A stretch of 64,000 nt of DNA from Linderina pennispora. Lineage: Eukaryota > Kickxellomycota > Kickxellomycetes > Kickxellales > Kickxellaceae. This document shows, piece by piece, positions 52,931-64,000 of this stretch. The position numbers were made by a program, and so were the translations under genes. The stretch lies in the NCBI RefSeq assembly GCF_002104995.1, contig NW_024468255.1:372001-436000 (forward strand), read 5' to 3'. The notes beneath the pieces are model-generated. The model was not told the DNA's origin and made no database searches. It saw only the letters and a list, made by a program, of their open reading frames with translations. The stretch's first letter is position 1, and each line of letters begins with the position of its first letter.

Positions 52931-55900
52931 ATGTCGCAGGTGCTCGAGGATGACGATCTGTCTCGTCTCTCCGAGGCAGCCAACATGGACTCGGAGGACA
53001 TTGTCAACATCCTTGTCAAGCGCTTTGAGCGACGCCCACACGGGCAGCCATACACCAACATTGGCTCGCGTGTGCTAATCGCAATGAACCCGTTCGAGGT
53101 CCAGGAGACCAGCTCCGACGACGGTGCCATGCGCTACGCCGACGACTACCGCGATATGTCGCCGGAAAGACCCGAGTTGCCACCGCATGTGTTCAAGACT
53201 GCCGAGCAGGCGTACCTGCATATGCGGCAGACTGGGCTGAACCAGAGCCTCATTTTCATGTAAGTAAGGAATGTTTGTAGCTGGTCAACACTTTATCCTT
53301 GGTTGGTGGTATCGCAGACAGAAAAAAGAGAGTGCGCCTATCTTGCACGGTGGCGCCGTGGTGAGCGGTATCAGCGCTCCCACCCCCGAGCTGTAAAAAA
53401 TAATATCACCGCTTGATAGCCAGGTATTGTGCAGTGGCAGGGGAGGGGGCGTTCGTATTGTTCGTATGCTCGAAAGCGGGCCACAAATAACAATATTAGA
53501 AACTAAAAATACAGCATCCAAATCACAACATCCATGTAGCGGCGAGTCGGGCAGTGGAACCACGGAGCAGCGGCGGCTGGCGTTCCGGTTCTTCTCGCTG
53601 CTGCGGTCGCACTCGAAGAAGGACGTGAAGCTGTTTGCGCGGCTGCAGCAGGCAGACCAGGTGCTCGAGGCGTTCTCCAGCGCGCGCACCATGGCGCACG
53701 GCAACGCTTCGCGCGTGGGCATCTATTCGGAGCTGCAGTTCGACCAGCGCGGGCGCGCAGTGGGAGCCAAGACATTGACGTACCTGCTAGAAAAGGCGCG
53801 CGTAACCGACGTGCCTGCCGACGAGCGCAACTTCCACGTGCTGTACTACCTGGCCAACGGCGCATCGGCCGAGGAGCGCGTGTCGTTCGGGATCCCGCAG
53901 GATATTGCTGCGTTCGAGTACCTGAGCCGTGCGGCTGGCGGGCACCAGCGCGCGGCGCATGTGGGTGATATCGAGCAGTTCAGCGATCTGTGCTCGGCTA
54001 TGAAGCACGTTGGACTGCATAAGCGGTACCAGCGACATGTATTCGCGGTGCTGGGCGCCATTCTGTGCCTTGGTAATCTGATGTTTGTGTACGAGAGTCA
54101 GAACGGATTCGACTCGGCGGTGGTGCGCAACACGGACCTGCTGCAGCAGGTCAGCAAGGTGCTGGGCGTCGATCCGATTTCGCTGGAGACGGCGCTGACC
54201 AACAAGACTCAGAGCGTGGCAAATGAATCGTGCACTGTCTACCTGGATGCTGTGGGCGCAGCGCAGCGCCGTGACGAGCTGGCGCGTGCGCTGTACTCGC
54301 TGCTGTTCAACTGGGTGGCGGAGTTCATTAACGCTCGGTTCTGCCGCGACGACAGCGAGCGCGAGAGCTTCATTGGCATGCTGGACTTTCCTGGGTGGCA
54401 CACGCAGCGACGCAACGGCTACGAGCAGCTGTGCACCAACTACGCCAACGAGCGCATCCAGCACTTCATGTTCCACCAGGTCTTCGAGGTTGGCAATGAC
54501 GAGTACAAGGCCGAGCGCATTGCCGCCAGCATCCCTAGCGTCGAGTTTCCGGATCGCACGCTGTGCCTGGACCTGTTTATGAAGCCAAAGACCGGCCTGT
54601 TCTCGATCATGGACCGGCAGGCCGCCGAGCTGATGGGCCGCAAGCCGCAGAAGAAGCGCAACCGGCGCGACTCAGCTAGCTCAGTGGCACCCGAGTTCGA
54701 CCCGGAGGCGACAGGGCGCGTGGCGACATTCCAGCTGCTCAGTGCCTTCAATAAGCACCACTCGGGTAAGGCCAGCGAGCGCAACCCGCACTACCAGTCG
54801 ATCGAGAGCAAGAACGAGATGAACTCGTTCACCGTGTCGCATTTCTGGGGTCACGCAACCTACGACATTGAGGGCTTTGTCGACAAGAACCTGGACCAAC
54901 TCAGCTCCGACTTTGTCGCCGTGTTCCGCGGCGATGGTACTGCCGAGAACGCGGGAACACGCAACGGCTTTGTGTCTGGGCTGTTCACCGACAAGTCCAT
55001 TGCCACCGAGGTGCACCCGCGCAACGAGAAGACAATCGTGCAGGCCCAGGCGCTCAATGTGCCGATGCGGGCGCCGTCGATGATGCGCGCCAAGAGCAAG
55101 CTGCCGGCGTCGCGGCTCAAGAAGATCGGCTGCCTGGCAACGCAGTTCAGCCGCGCCATGTCTGAGCTCATGGCCACGCTGGACGACACGCTACCGTGGT
55201 TCGTAGTCTGCATCAAGTCCAATGACCAGGGCAAGCCCAAGTGGGCCGATGCCCGCAAGGTGCTGGGTACTGTCAAGGGCTTTGCCCTCGACGACGCTGT
55301 CCGCCGCAAGCGCGTCGAGTATGCCGCCGCCATGCTGCCCACCGATTTCTGCGACCGCTACGGCGCTGTCATCAGCGAGCATGTGCCCACAGCCGCTGGC
55401 AAGCATGGCGATCCGCGTGAAAAGTGCCAGGCACTGAAATTGGCCATGGGCCTGGACGATGCCAGCATGATGGTTGGCGCATCCAAGGTCTTCCTGGACT
55501 TTGCCACCTGGCGCCGCATTGACGACCCGGTGCGTGCCCACGAGCGTGGCGCCCGCAACCTGCAGGACACCGGAGATCTTAGCGACTGGGCCGAGCAGCG
55601 CGGGCCGGACGACGCCAAGGAGGGCAATGTCGGTGTCAGCTTCAATGTCGATCCCAAGGACGATGCGTATGCGCGCGCCCTCAAGGACCGCGTCGACAAC
55701 GACACCCGCTCGTTCTACTCGGACGACGAGGCCTACCAGGATCTTCTCGGCAAGGACGGCTTCTCTGACATCCTCAGCGAGGGTGGCTTCCAGGCTGGGT
55801 TCTCCGATGTGCTGAGCAATGGCGACGCCGACGAGCAAAAGGAGAGCTTTGAGGACCAAGAGGACAACGCCCATTCGATGACCCTGGTGCGCCGTGTGTG

Positions 55901-58900
55901 GCTGGGTGTCGTTGCCTTCATGACCTGGATGGTTCCAAACAAATGCATTGCTACCTGCGCCGGTCGCAAGCGCAAGGACGAGCAGGTCGCGTGGCGCGAG
56001 AAGCTGACCCTGTGTCTGCTCATCTTCTGGAGCTGCGCCTTTGTGATCTTTTGGATCTGCGGCCTGGGCCTGCTGCTGTGCCCCCACCAGAATGTTTACT
56101 CTATCGAGGAGCTCGCTGACCACAGCACCGAGAAGGACGCCCTGATTGCCATCCGCGGCGAGGTCTTTGACATCAAGAACTTCAACCACATGAACATCGC
56201 CAACAAGTACATTGTCGATCACAACTACCTGGGCCGCGACCAGTCCGACATCTTCCCGCTGCAGCTGTCGTTCGTGTGTCCCTTCGAGAACATGGACCCG
56301 CGCCTGTCCACTCAGCCTAAACCGGTTCTGTACTCCGAGGCATACTTCCACGACCAGCGCTGGTGGCGTCACCCGACCGACAAGGGCTTCAACTACTACC
56401 AGTACCGTCTGATGCGCATCATGCGCGAGCAGTACGCCAAGGGCCACATTGCCGTTGACCCGAAGCTGATCAGGGACCAGGCTGCTGGAAACGCCAAGGG
56501 CCAGAATGACGGCAAGAACCTGATCCGCTGCATCATCAACGAGGAGGTCTTCGATCTAACCGACTATATTAGCGCCAATGGCGCCCCGTACGTTGTGGTT
56601 CCGGATGGTATGAGCAACTCGAGCAGCTTCAACCGCCAGTTCCTGGACTCCAACGTCGTCACCATGTTCGAAGAGAACAAGGGCAAGGACATTACCGACA
56701 AGTGGAATGCCTATTTCAGCAGAGATCCCAACATGCGCAACCTGCACTACCAGTGCCTGCGCGGTGCCTTCTATGTCGGCAAGGTCGATTTCCGCAAGTC
56801 TGCACGCTGCTATGCCGCCAACTACCTGCTCCTGGCCGGTTCAATCGCCCTGGTCTCTGTCATCTTCTTCAAGTTCATTGCCGCGCTGCAGCTTGGCAGC
56901 CGCCGCGAGCCCGAGCCTGGCGACAAGTTCGTTCTGATGAATGTGCCGTGCTATACCGAGGGCGAGGAGTCGCTGAAGAACACCATTGACTCCTTGGCCA
57001 GGACCAAGTACGACGACAAGCGCAAGCTGCTGTTCATTGTGTGCGACGGCATGATCATGGGCTCGGGCAACGACCGCCCGACCCCGCGCATTGTCTTGGA
57101 TATCCTGGGCGTTGACCGTGATCAGGACACCGAGGCCCTCAGCTACATTGCTTTGGGCGAGGGGTCCAAGCAGCACAATATGGCCAAGGTCTACTCCGGC
57201 TTGTACGAGATCGCTGGGCACGTCGTCCCCTACCTGGTTGTTGCCAAGTGCGGCACCCCGCAGGAGCGCACGCGTCCTGGAAACCGTGGCAAGCGTGACT
57301 CGCAGATCATGCTGATGGGCTTCTTCAACAAGGTGCACTTTGATCTGCCGATGACGCCGCTTGAGCTCGAGATGTACCACCAGATCAAGAACGTCATTGG
57401 TGTGGCACCGTCGCTGTACGAATATGTACTCATGATCGATGCCGATACCGTGGTGCTGCCGGACTCACTGAACCGGATGATCCGCACTATGCTGCACGAC
57501 GTCAAGGTCATGGGCCTGTGCGGCGAGACCAGGCTGGCCAACGCCAAGAGTTCGTGGATCACCATGATGCAGGTCTACGAGTACTTCATTTCGCACCACC
57601 TGACCAAGGCCTTTGAGTCGCTGTTCGGCTCCGTCACCTGTCTCCCTGGCTGCTTCTGCATGTACCGTATACGCTCAGCCGACGGCCGCCCCCTGCTGAT
57701 TTCCAAGGAGGTCATCCATGACTACTCGGAGAACATCGTTGACACGCTGCACAAGAAGAACCTGCTGCACCTCGGCGAGGATCGTTATCTGACCACCCTG
57801 ATGCTGAAGCACTTCCCGTACTTTAAGAACAAGTTCAACGCCGAGGCGCAGTGCCTGACGAATGCGCCGGACTCGTGGAGCGTGCTGATGTCGCAGCGCC
57901 GTCGCTGGATCAACTCGACTGTGCACAACCTGTTTGAGCTCGTATTCCTGCCGCAAATGTGCGGATTCTGCTGCTTTTCGATGCGCTTCGTTGTCTTCAT
58001 CGACCTGATCTCGACCATCATCATGCCTGCGACGCTTGTGTACTTGGCGTACCTCGTGTACCAGCTAACCAACCCCGACTCGACAACCTCGTACATCTCG
58101 CTGTACCTTTTGGCTGGCATCTACGGTATGCAGGCACTGATCTTCATCCTGAAGCGCCAGTGGCAGCATATCGGCTGGATGATCGTGTACATCATTGCCA
58201 TCCCGTTCTTTACCTTTATCCTGCCTGTCTACTCGTTCTGGCATTTCGATGACTTTTCGTGGGGCAATACTCGTGTCGTGGTCGGCGAGTCCGGTCGCAA
58301 GCATGTGTATATGGTCGATAACGAAAAGTTCGACACGACGACAATCCCGCAGCGCAAGTGGACCGACTACGAGCAGGAGCTGATGTGGGAGGCTGGCACG
58401 CCGTCGCAGCAAGGCGGCTCCGAGATGGGCTCCCGGCTCGACCACGTCATGTCAGGACGCCCCGGATCTGCCATTGGCAACTTCCCAAAGTCCATGAGTG
58501 GCGTGTACAACAGCGCCACAATGCCTGGCGCCTACGCAGCCTCCAAGACGGGATCGGTGTACATGGATGCCGGGTACGGCTATAACTCGAACTCGGCCGC
58601 CAACATGACCATCCGCAGCAACATGCCGCTAGTCGACAACATGGCGAATTCCGGGCGCATGACACCAGGTGGCACCAGTCCGCCAGCGCACATGTATAGC
58701 GGCGACACGTACGATGTCATGAGCTATGCGGCAGCGAGCTCACCGCCACTCGACTATTCTGCAGCGTTTGCAAGCCAGCACCAGCCAATGCAGCAGTCGC
58801 TGATGCAGGTCCAGCCGCAGCAGTTCATGCAGCAGATGCCACCCGGCTACGATCCGCGTGTGAGCCAGCTGATGACCTCGCAAAGCAGCCCGATGCCGCA

Positions 58901-59252
58901 GCAGCAGCCAGCGCAGCGCATGCCATCGCCGATCGTGGGCGGCATGCCAGGCGATTCCGCCATGTACGCCGGCACAGTCTATGGCCAGAATGCAGGCACA
59001 ATGATGCCGGGCGATGTGCAGCAGTTCAATACTGTTGCGTCGGCGCGCTCGGCCGGCCCAGTGACAGATGAGATGATTGCATTGCAGGTGGCACATGTGT
59101 TCAGCATGGCCGACCTGCAGACGTCGACGAAGAAGCAGGTGCGCGAGCAGGTGGCCAGGGACCTCGGAATGACTGCTGATGAGCTCAAGGCACGCAAGGA
59201 GTTCATTAACTCGTGCATTTCCAGCGAGCTGGTCAAGCGCGGTGGTGCCTAG
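52931..59252 (+). CDS. Class V/VII chitin synthase with N-terminal myosin motor-like domain
   Basis: Two exons, 52931-53259 and 53540-59252, give 2013 aa. Residues 1-850 are myosin-like: NIGSRVLIAMNPFEV, then the splice-restored SLIFIGESGSGTTEQRR (P-loop at 111-118 with Thr in place of Lys), and FIGMLDFPGWHTQRRNGYEQ near the switch-II/relay position. Transmembrane spans lie near 893-960 (LTLCLLIFWSCAFVIFWICG). A cytochrome b5-like segment follows (962-1027, YSIEELADHS...RGEVFDIKNFNHM), then the GT2 catalytic domain with DADTVVLPD, SVTCLPGCFCMY, EDRYLTTL (~1523) and QRRRWINS (~1562), further spans, a long Gln/Met/Pro-rich linker and a DEK-C domain (about 1950-2013). The enzyme polymerises chitin at the plasma membrane; the motor-like part acts in delivery to growth sites. 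Confidence 0.93.
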
Positions 59253-59346
59253 TTTCTCCATCCAAGATTCTCTTTCTCTTTTTCTCTTTCCCTTACTCTC
59301 TCTTTCAAATCTACCATTCCCATTCTTCAAATATAACCTCACATAT

Positions 59347-62148
59347 CTATCTCCGGCCCTTGCGCCCGCCCCGCTTGGATGGCTGGTTCGACCGTGCACG
59401 GCGGTTGTCCTTCTGGATGCGCTCCTTGCGGATCTGGTCGCGGCTCTTAAGCTCATTGCGCACCTTTTGGTTACCGCTGTTGGTAGCGGGCTTTCCAGCC
59501 TTGCTGCCCTTGCCGCCCTTGTCGCCCTTGCCGCCCTTGTCGCTCTTACCGCCCTTACCACCCTTGGCACGCTTCCCACGGCCACTCGATGTCTCATTAT
59601 CGCTGAATTCCACTGTGCCCTTGTACTTGTCTCCATTATCCTCTGCCTCAGCATGCGAGCGCTTCTTGAGCTTGCGCTCGTAATCGAGGGCCATCGGGTC
59701 CAGCGGCTTGGCAGCTGTAACCTTTGTATGCTTGAATGTGCCGGTTGCGTACTTCCCTCTGGCCATCATGGCCACAGCATCGTCGCGCTCCCTCTCGCCA
59801 GTCCGTGGCAACGCCGTGTGTGTCTTGTCCTGCCACTCCTTGAAGCTACCCGACTTGAACGACGCTGGCAGCATAGTGCCGTTCTCAGTGCGGATCATCT
59901 TCTTGTTATCCGATCCGATGCCCGTGCCGCGCACAAACTTCTTCTTCTTCGAGTCCCAGCGCATGACGTTCTTTGACTGCTTCGCGTGCTGCATTTGCAA
60001 CAGCGTCTCGTTCTCGTCGCCGTTGAGCGAAATAATCGCACCCTGAGCCTGCTCGGCAAACGAGCTGCCCTTGGGCATGGCGTAGCCACGCTCGGAGTTC
60101 AGGTCTGTCTTCGTGTACGGAATGTAGAAGTCATCGTCACGGAACGCCGACTTGTTGGTAGGGTTCAGAATCTGCTCGTCCTTGGCCTGCTTCTCGTCAT
60201 CGGAATCGTTGAATTTATCGAGCGGATCCTCGAGCTTCTCCGCCCGGCGCTTTTGCGTCTGTGCAATGAACCGTCCGGATGCCATGCGGTAGTTTTGCAT
60301 GATCAGGCCGGCAGTGGTCGCGTGCTTGGAGCCACGGTTACCGATTTCAAAAATGGTCTCGGAGGGCCGGAATCCCGAGAGGTGGCGGAGCATTTCCATG
60401 CGGCTCTTGTCCTCCGGGCGGATGAGTTTGGTGAGCAGCGAATGCGGCTCCGAGAAGGAGTCTGCCAGCATGATCTGCTTTGCGCGCTTGTAGCTCTCGC
60501 TGGCGGCTGTCTGCCTGCTCTTCTTGTACAGCTTGCTGCCATTAACTGCGGTCTTCCTCATGGCCTCCAGATTAATGCTCTCGCTGACTATGCGCGTCAC
60601 CCACTCGCTGTCTGCACCCGTCAGCTCGATCGGGACCTGGCCCAGCGTGATCTCCTTTGAATACGAGGGCGTTGTGTTCGACGAATTGCCAAGCTGCAGC
60701 GGCCGTCCCAAGAACAGCTGCAAGTCGAGGACGTAGGGCAACTCCTCGGTAGTCACCAACGAATACGCCCAGCCGCGCCGGCCAGCACGGGCAACACGAC
60801 CGACGCGGTGCACAAACACCTTGGACGAGTCAACGAAATCGTAGTTGACTACGTTCTCGAGGATCGGGATGTCGATACCACGGGCGGCGACATCGGTGAC
60901 AATCAGGATGTTGGTCTTGCCTGCAGTAAAGCGGGCGATCTGGATCTTACGCGCGGTCTGGTCCAAGGAACCGTAGATGTGCGAGACGTAGAAACCGGCT
61001 TCGGTCAGCAGCGAGTTGAGATACTCGACATGATGCTTGGTGGACACAAACACGATCGTCTGGCACTTTGGCTTGGGCGACCCGTCCTCGTTCGTCTCCT
61101 CGTCCTTCTTTCCCTTTTTGCCCTTCTTTTTCAAGTCTTTGGGCGGCTTGCTGCCGAACCGCCGCCACGCCTGGCTCTTGATCGACCGGTCCTGGTTGAT
61201 GGGTGCACCAATGACTTCGCGCAACAAGTAAATCAGCGCGCCGTCCTTGTCCTCGTTCTTCACGTTGAAGAACGCCATCTCCAGATCCTGACTGATCTTG
61301 GACTCGACGTCAAGACGGATCAGCTCCGGGTCCTGCAAGCCAGCCTTGGCGAAATCAACCAGGGTAGCTGGCAGTGTAGCCGAGAACAAAAGCGTCTGGC
61401 GGTTCGCTGACAGACGGCCAAGGATCTCATGCAGCTGCACAGCGAATCCCAGCTCGAACAGACGATCAGCCTCGTCAAACACAATGTACTCGACGGTAGT
61501 CAGATCCAGCCCCATCTCGACGACCAGGTGCAATAGACGTCCGGGCGTGGCAATAATAATATCAGGGTTCGACGCAATGATACCGAACTGATCCTCCATA
61601 CTGTCACCACCGACAATCGGCACAGCGCGCAGATCGGTGTACTTCACAAGGTCCTTTGTGACCTGGTGCGTCTGCAGCGCCAGTTCGCGACTCGGCGACA
61701 AGACAATGGCACGGGCACCAACCTTCACTGAGTGCGCTTTCAGATGCTGGATCATGGGGATCAAGAATGCCGCAGTCTTACCCGAACCTGTACGTGCCAT
61801 ACCCACGACATCGCGGCCCGAAAGCACCACTGGGATAGTCTTGCGCTGGATAGGCGTTGGAACTTTGAATCCCTTCTTCATGATGGCACGGAATAGCGCC
61901 GGGTCAAGACCCATCGACTGGAAACCACCAGACTTCTTCTTTTTGCGGTTCTGTGCCTGCATCGACTGCTTGATCATCTCATCCTCGCTTGTGTCCCCGT
62001 CTGAGCTGGAGGCAGCCTCCTCGGGCTCCTGCTTGGCTTTACGTGTGCCGAGCTTGGCGTTGGCCTGCGGAATGAGTGCCGAGGTTAGGTCAAACTCGCC
62101 CTCGCTATCGGAACCGCTGCCTGCGAACTCTAGCACGTCTTTGCCCAT
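59347..62148 (-). CDS. DBP10: DEAD-box RNA helicase DBP10 (60S ribosome biogenesis)
   Basis: 933 aa, intronless. The order is an acidic N-terminus, Q-motif FKVPTPIQRKTIP, motif I ARTGSGKTAAF, Ia SPSRELALQ, II VFDEADRLFELGF, III LLFSATLP, then domain-two motifs including QTIVFVSTKHH, VTDVAARGIDIP and VHRVGRVARAGRRG. The C-terminal half has DBP10-type regions (SSFAEQAQGAIISLNGDENE; a long charged stretch) and ends in a basic, Gly/Lys-repeat tail (GKGGKSDKGGKGDKGG; KRGGRKGRR). An insertion of about 30 charged residues (PPKDLKKKGKKGKKDEETNE) precedes motif IV. Dbp10 (human DDX54) unwinds pre-rRNA in early 60S particles in the nucleolus. Stops of this gene and the chitin synthase are 94 bases apart. 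Confidence 0.95.
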   Translation of the reverse strand: MGKDVLEFAGSGSDSEGEFDLTSALIPQANAKLGTRKAKQEPEEAASSSDGDTSEDEMIKQSMQAQNRKKKKSGGFQSMGLDPALFRAIMKKGFKVPTPIQRKTIPVVLSGRDVVGMARTGSGKTAAFLIPMIQHLKAHSVKVGARAIVLSPSRELALQTHQVTKDLVKYTDLRAVPIVGGDSMEDQFGIIASNPDIIIATPGRLLHLVVEMGLDLTTVEYIVFDEADRLFELGFAVQLHEILGRLSANRQTLLFSATLPATLVDFAKAGLQDPELIRLDVESKISQDLEMAFFNVKNEDKDGALIYLLREVIGAPINQDRSIKSQAWRRFGSKPPKDLKKKGKKGKKDEETNEDGSPKPKCQTIVFVSTKHHVEYLNSLLTEAGFYVSHIYGSLDQTARKIQIARFTAGKTNILIVTDVAARGIDIPILENVVNYDFVDSSKVFVHRVGRVARAGRRGWAYSLVTTEELPYVLDLQLFLGRPLQLGNSSNTTPSYSKEITLGQVPIELTGADSEWVTRIVSESINLEAMRKTAVNGSKLYKKSRQTAASESYKRAKQIMLADSFSEPHSLLTKLIRPEDKSRMEMLRHLSGFRPSETIFEIGNRGSKHATTAGLIMQNYRMASGRFIAQTQKRRAEKLEDPLDKFNDSDDEKQAKDEQILNPTNKSAFRDDDFYIPYTKTDLNSERGYAMPKGSSFAEQAQGAIISLNGDENETLLQMQHAKQSKNVMRWDSKKKKFVRGTGIGSDNKKMIRTENGTMLPASFKSGSFKEWQDKTHTALPRTGERERDDAVAMMARGKYATGTFKHTKVTAAKPLDPMALDYERKLKKRSHAEAEDNGDKYKGTVEFSDNETSSGRGKRAKGGKGGKSDKGGKGDKGGKGSKAGKPATNSGNQKVRNELKSRDQIRKERIQKDNRRARSNQPSKRGGRKGRR

Positions 62149-62461
62149 CGTATATTTCGGTTAAGAAGGAGTAGAGGAAGTGTATGGTTAGAATGCCAAA
62201 AGGAGCAATTGAGCAGACAGCAGAGTCTGCAAAGAGAGGCTAAGGCATACAATGTCCAAAAATTCGGCCGCAAAAAAATATAATTCTTGATATGATTATT
62301 GCAAATAAATCACTAGCACGATTGGAGAATTTATGTGATGTAATGGCTATGCAAGGTTTGATGCAGCGAAGCTCAGGCAGAGCATACACACCATTGGCGA
62401 TATCGATGCCTCGTCAACCCCTGGTATCAACATGGGCTGTAAGGCACAAAAAGTCGGGCGG
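62149..62461. other. DBP10 upstream region
   Basis: About 310 bases with no gene; holds the DBP10 promoter and an A/T-rich run near 62270. Confidence 0.4.
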
Positions 62462-62755
62462 TCAAATGCCTTGAGATTCGTCTATCCTTTCTGCAGTTCT
62501 AGGATTATAGAAGATGTTCCACATTAAAAATAACTTTGTTCTTGCAAAGTTTCTGCGGTTAAGCACTGTCTTTTGCGCCTCATCCATTGACAGCAGCCTG
62601 CGAATGTCAGAATAGTATATGTGGTCGCGCGTGTTGAGTGACAGCGTAGACAAATCACAACAGACAGTTACTCCGAATATGTATTTGTAAAGGTAGGTTG
62701 ACGGATGGCTAAACCCCTCCAGATCACAGCGAACGAGCTTTATTATAATATTTCA
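62462..62755 (-). pseudogene. Unassigned coding-like fragment (about 97 codons, no ATG near its open start)
   Basis: On the minus strand a frame is open from about 62755 to the stop at 62462. It reads as a plausible protein: LVRCDLEGFSHPSTYLYKYI, LSTLSLNTRDHIYYSDIRRL and LLSMDEAQKTVLNRRNFART, ending RTAERIDESQGI. The only in-frame ATGs lie well inside it. It may be a remnant or a last exon whose partner was lost. No family recognised. Confidence 0.35.
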
Positions 62756-63820
62756 GCAGGCAGTTCTCCTGCAGAACCGCCAGTGCTACTGAGATATCCC
62801 AGCCAACTAGCAAAAATAGTGTTAAGAAGGTTAAGAAGGTTAGCTATACGCAAAAAACCAATCTGAGAGACCGAGTAAACAGCTTCCGACAGAGCCATGG
62901 TAGCCTACCAGACCAGGGGAGTTATCCAGGACTCCAGAGCCGGCCAGTTCCTGATTTTGACCAGGACCAGGCAGCAATTGGCGTGAACTCCAAAGCGCAT
63001 CAAAGAAATTGGCCATTGTAGGCGGTGGCAAAACGGGCAGGAGTTCATGGGGGCATCTTGTTCATTTCTTTGTCATCATATGGCATGACGAGGCTAACGC
63101 AGAAGACCAGCACTGAGTTCCCACAGCTGCTGGAACTCGCGCGCGGCACGCAAGTGTTGTGAGATGCTGAGGTTGGTAGAGGCCATTAATGATAGTATCA
63201 GTAGTATTAGCCAGTGCCCCAGTGAGGGCTGTGGCCATGGGAAACTGGAACGGAGTCAAATCGGCGGTCAGGGACGAGGAATTGGCTCATCGAGGTCGGC
63301 GCTCAGGAGACTGATCTGATAATCACAATCTATTGATTCTGTGGCTTTTTCTAACACGTTAGGTGCCAAATCGCAGGCGGATTGGGCGAACCGAGGGGTG
63401 AACTGCGCTCTGGAAATGGCAGTGGACGGACAAGCACCTGCCAGGTGCTAGGGAGAGTCTCTGGTGCACCGCAGCGGCAGTGCTCTGAATGCCCTTGGAG
63501 GCAGTAGAGGGATGCACGGGCCTGGGGCGGTGCATTGACTCTGGCAGCGAGTAAGCATGATGTCATCTTCAGGATGTTGGTATAGAAACTGTGGAGACCT
63601 TGTGTCGTGGATGGCTGCTCGCATATATATGTTAGGCACAGTAGGGCCATATACCAACATCTCGTGATCGGATCCAGCTAAAGAATCATGCAATTTGGCC
63701 GAGTAAATAATCAAGCTTTGGCTGCGCGTTTCGTGTTCGTGTTTCTTGCTTTTCGCTTTCCCCTCTCCATCGCAATTCCTCTTGTCAATCACTTCTTTAT
63801 TCTTCACAGCTAATTCAACC
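62756..63820. other. Intergenic upstream of RFC subunit gene
   Basis: About 1.07 kb with no supported gene; a CATATATATG motif lies near 63622. Confidence 0.45.
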
Positions 63821-64000
63821 ATGGTCGAGGCAATGGACGTTGACACAGCTACGGTATCGAGAAACAAGGGCAAGCAGACCGACGTGTCACCGCAGCCCAA
63901 CGAGAACCTGCCGTGGGTGGAGAAATACCGGCCAACGACGCTCTCTGAGCTCGTGTCGCAAAAGGACATTGTCGACACGCTGCAGCGGTTCATCGACTCC
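63821..64000 (+). CDS. RFC3: Replication factor C small subunit, RFC5/yeast Rfc3-like (3' end beyond window)
   Basis: Only the first 60 codons are in the window. After a 28-residue lead (MVEAMDVDTATVSRNKGKQ) the RFC opening motif is clear: ENLPWVEKYRPTTLSELVSQ, then KDIVDTLQRFIDS. The LSELVSQKDI-type segment resembles human RFC5/yeast Rfc3 more than RFC2 or RFC4. It would be a AAA+ clamp-loader subunit that opens PCNA. The Walker A motif lies just outside the window. Confidence 0.85.
   Translation, partial: MVEAMDVDTATVSRNKGKQTDVSPQPNENLPWVEKYRPTTLSELVSQKDIVDTLQRFIDS

Noticed and set aside
53427-53539. Chitin synthase exon 2 starting at 53427 (MCSGRGGG)
   Set aside because: This is intron sequence; exon 1 joins at 53540 to complete the myosin P-loop region.
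55191-56447. Minus-strand open frame of 418 codons within the chitin synthase gene
   Set aside because: Antisense shadow of the coding strand; composition is Val/Leu/Ala-heavy with no domain.

Overview
The window reads as nuclear DNA of a fungus. It holds a myosin-motor chitin synthase, a LysM/GH18 chitinase of the killer-toxin-like type, two FunK1-type kinases, and split genes with short introns (about 73-280 nt, GTAAGT-like donors, TAG/CAG acceptors). Genes are densely packed, many are intronless, and codons favour G/C at the third position. Together with the DM9 proteins and an FKBP25-type isomerase this suggests an early-diverging lineage such as Kickxellomycotina (Coemansia-like). That placement is inference; no rRNA or other taxonomic marker is present.

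Layout. 0-9 kb: COX15 (cut by the left edge), FKBP25-like PPIase, AIG1/FAR-17a-like membrane protein, NDUFAF3, neuroguidin/Lcp5, an NSUN-family RNA methyltransferase and a Sel1-repeat protein. 9-15 kb: an S28 serine peptidase, two convergent DM9-domain genes, and a MEF2/Rlm1-type MADS-box factor with a 1.7-kb upstream gap. 15-16 kb: an 889-bp element with long, nearly perfect inverted repeats (candidate MITE). 16.8-20 kb: ATP1 (three exons) and mitochondrial bL21. 20.1-26.6 kb: an island bounded by two identical, outward-facing tRNA-His(GUG) genes; it holds a 1358-aa chitinase, an AT-rich stretch and a kinase pseudogene. 26.7-36.7 kb: VPS55, a CDK10-like kinase, bleomycin hydrolase, a delta-12-type desaturase, TAF11, SPT2 and a TBC1D20/Gyp8-like RabGAP. 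36.9-43.9 kb: two tandem FunK1-type kinases, one with amplified N-terminal exon cassettes. 43.9-45.8 kb: no supported gene. 45.8-64 kb: ARV1, CSE1, a Pch1-like cyclin, a 2013-aa class V/VII chitin synthase, DBP10, a coding-like remnant, and the start of RFC5/RFC3.

The housekeeping genes do not form one pathway, but several themes recur. Mitochondrial genes include COX15, NDUFAF3, ATP1 and bL21m. Cell-wall and membrane genes include the chitin synthase, chitinase, MADS factor (a cell-wall-integrity type by family), desaturase and ARV1. Transcription and chromatin genes include TAF11, SPT2, the Pch1-like cyclin and the CDK10-like kinase. Several genes sit in tight convergent (22-95 bp) or divergent (about 180-430 bp) pairs. 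The most unusual parts are the FunK1 pair (exon cassettes, nuclease-like N-terminal motif, apparent gene conversion), the tRNA-bounded chitinase island and the inverted-repeat element. Split gene models were built by hand from splice signals and reading-frame continuity; each listed model closes to a whole number of codons.
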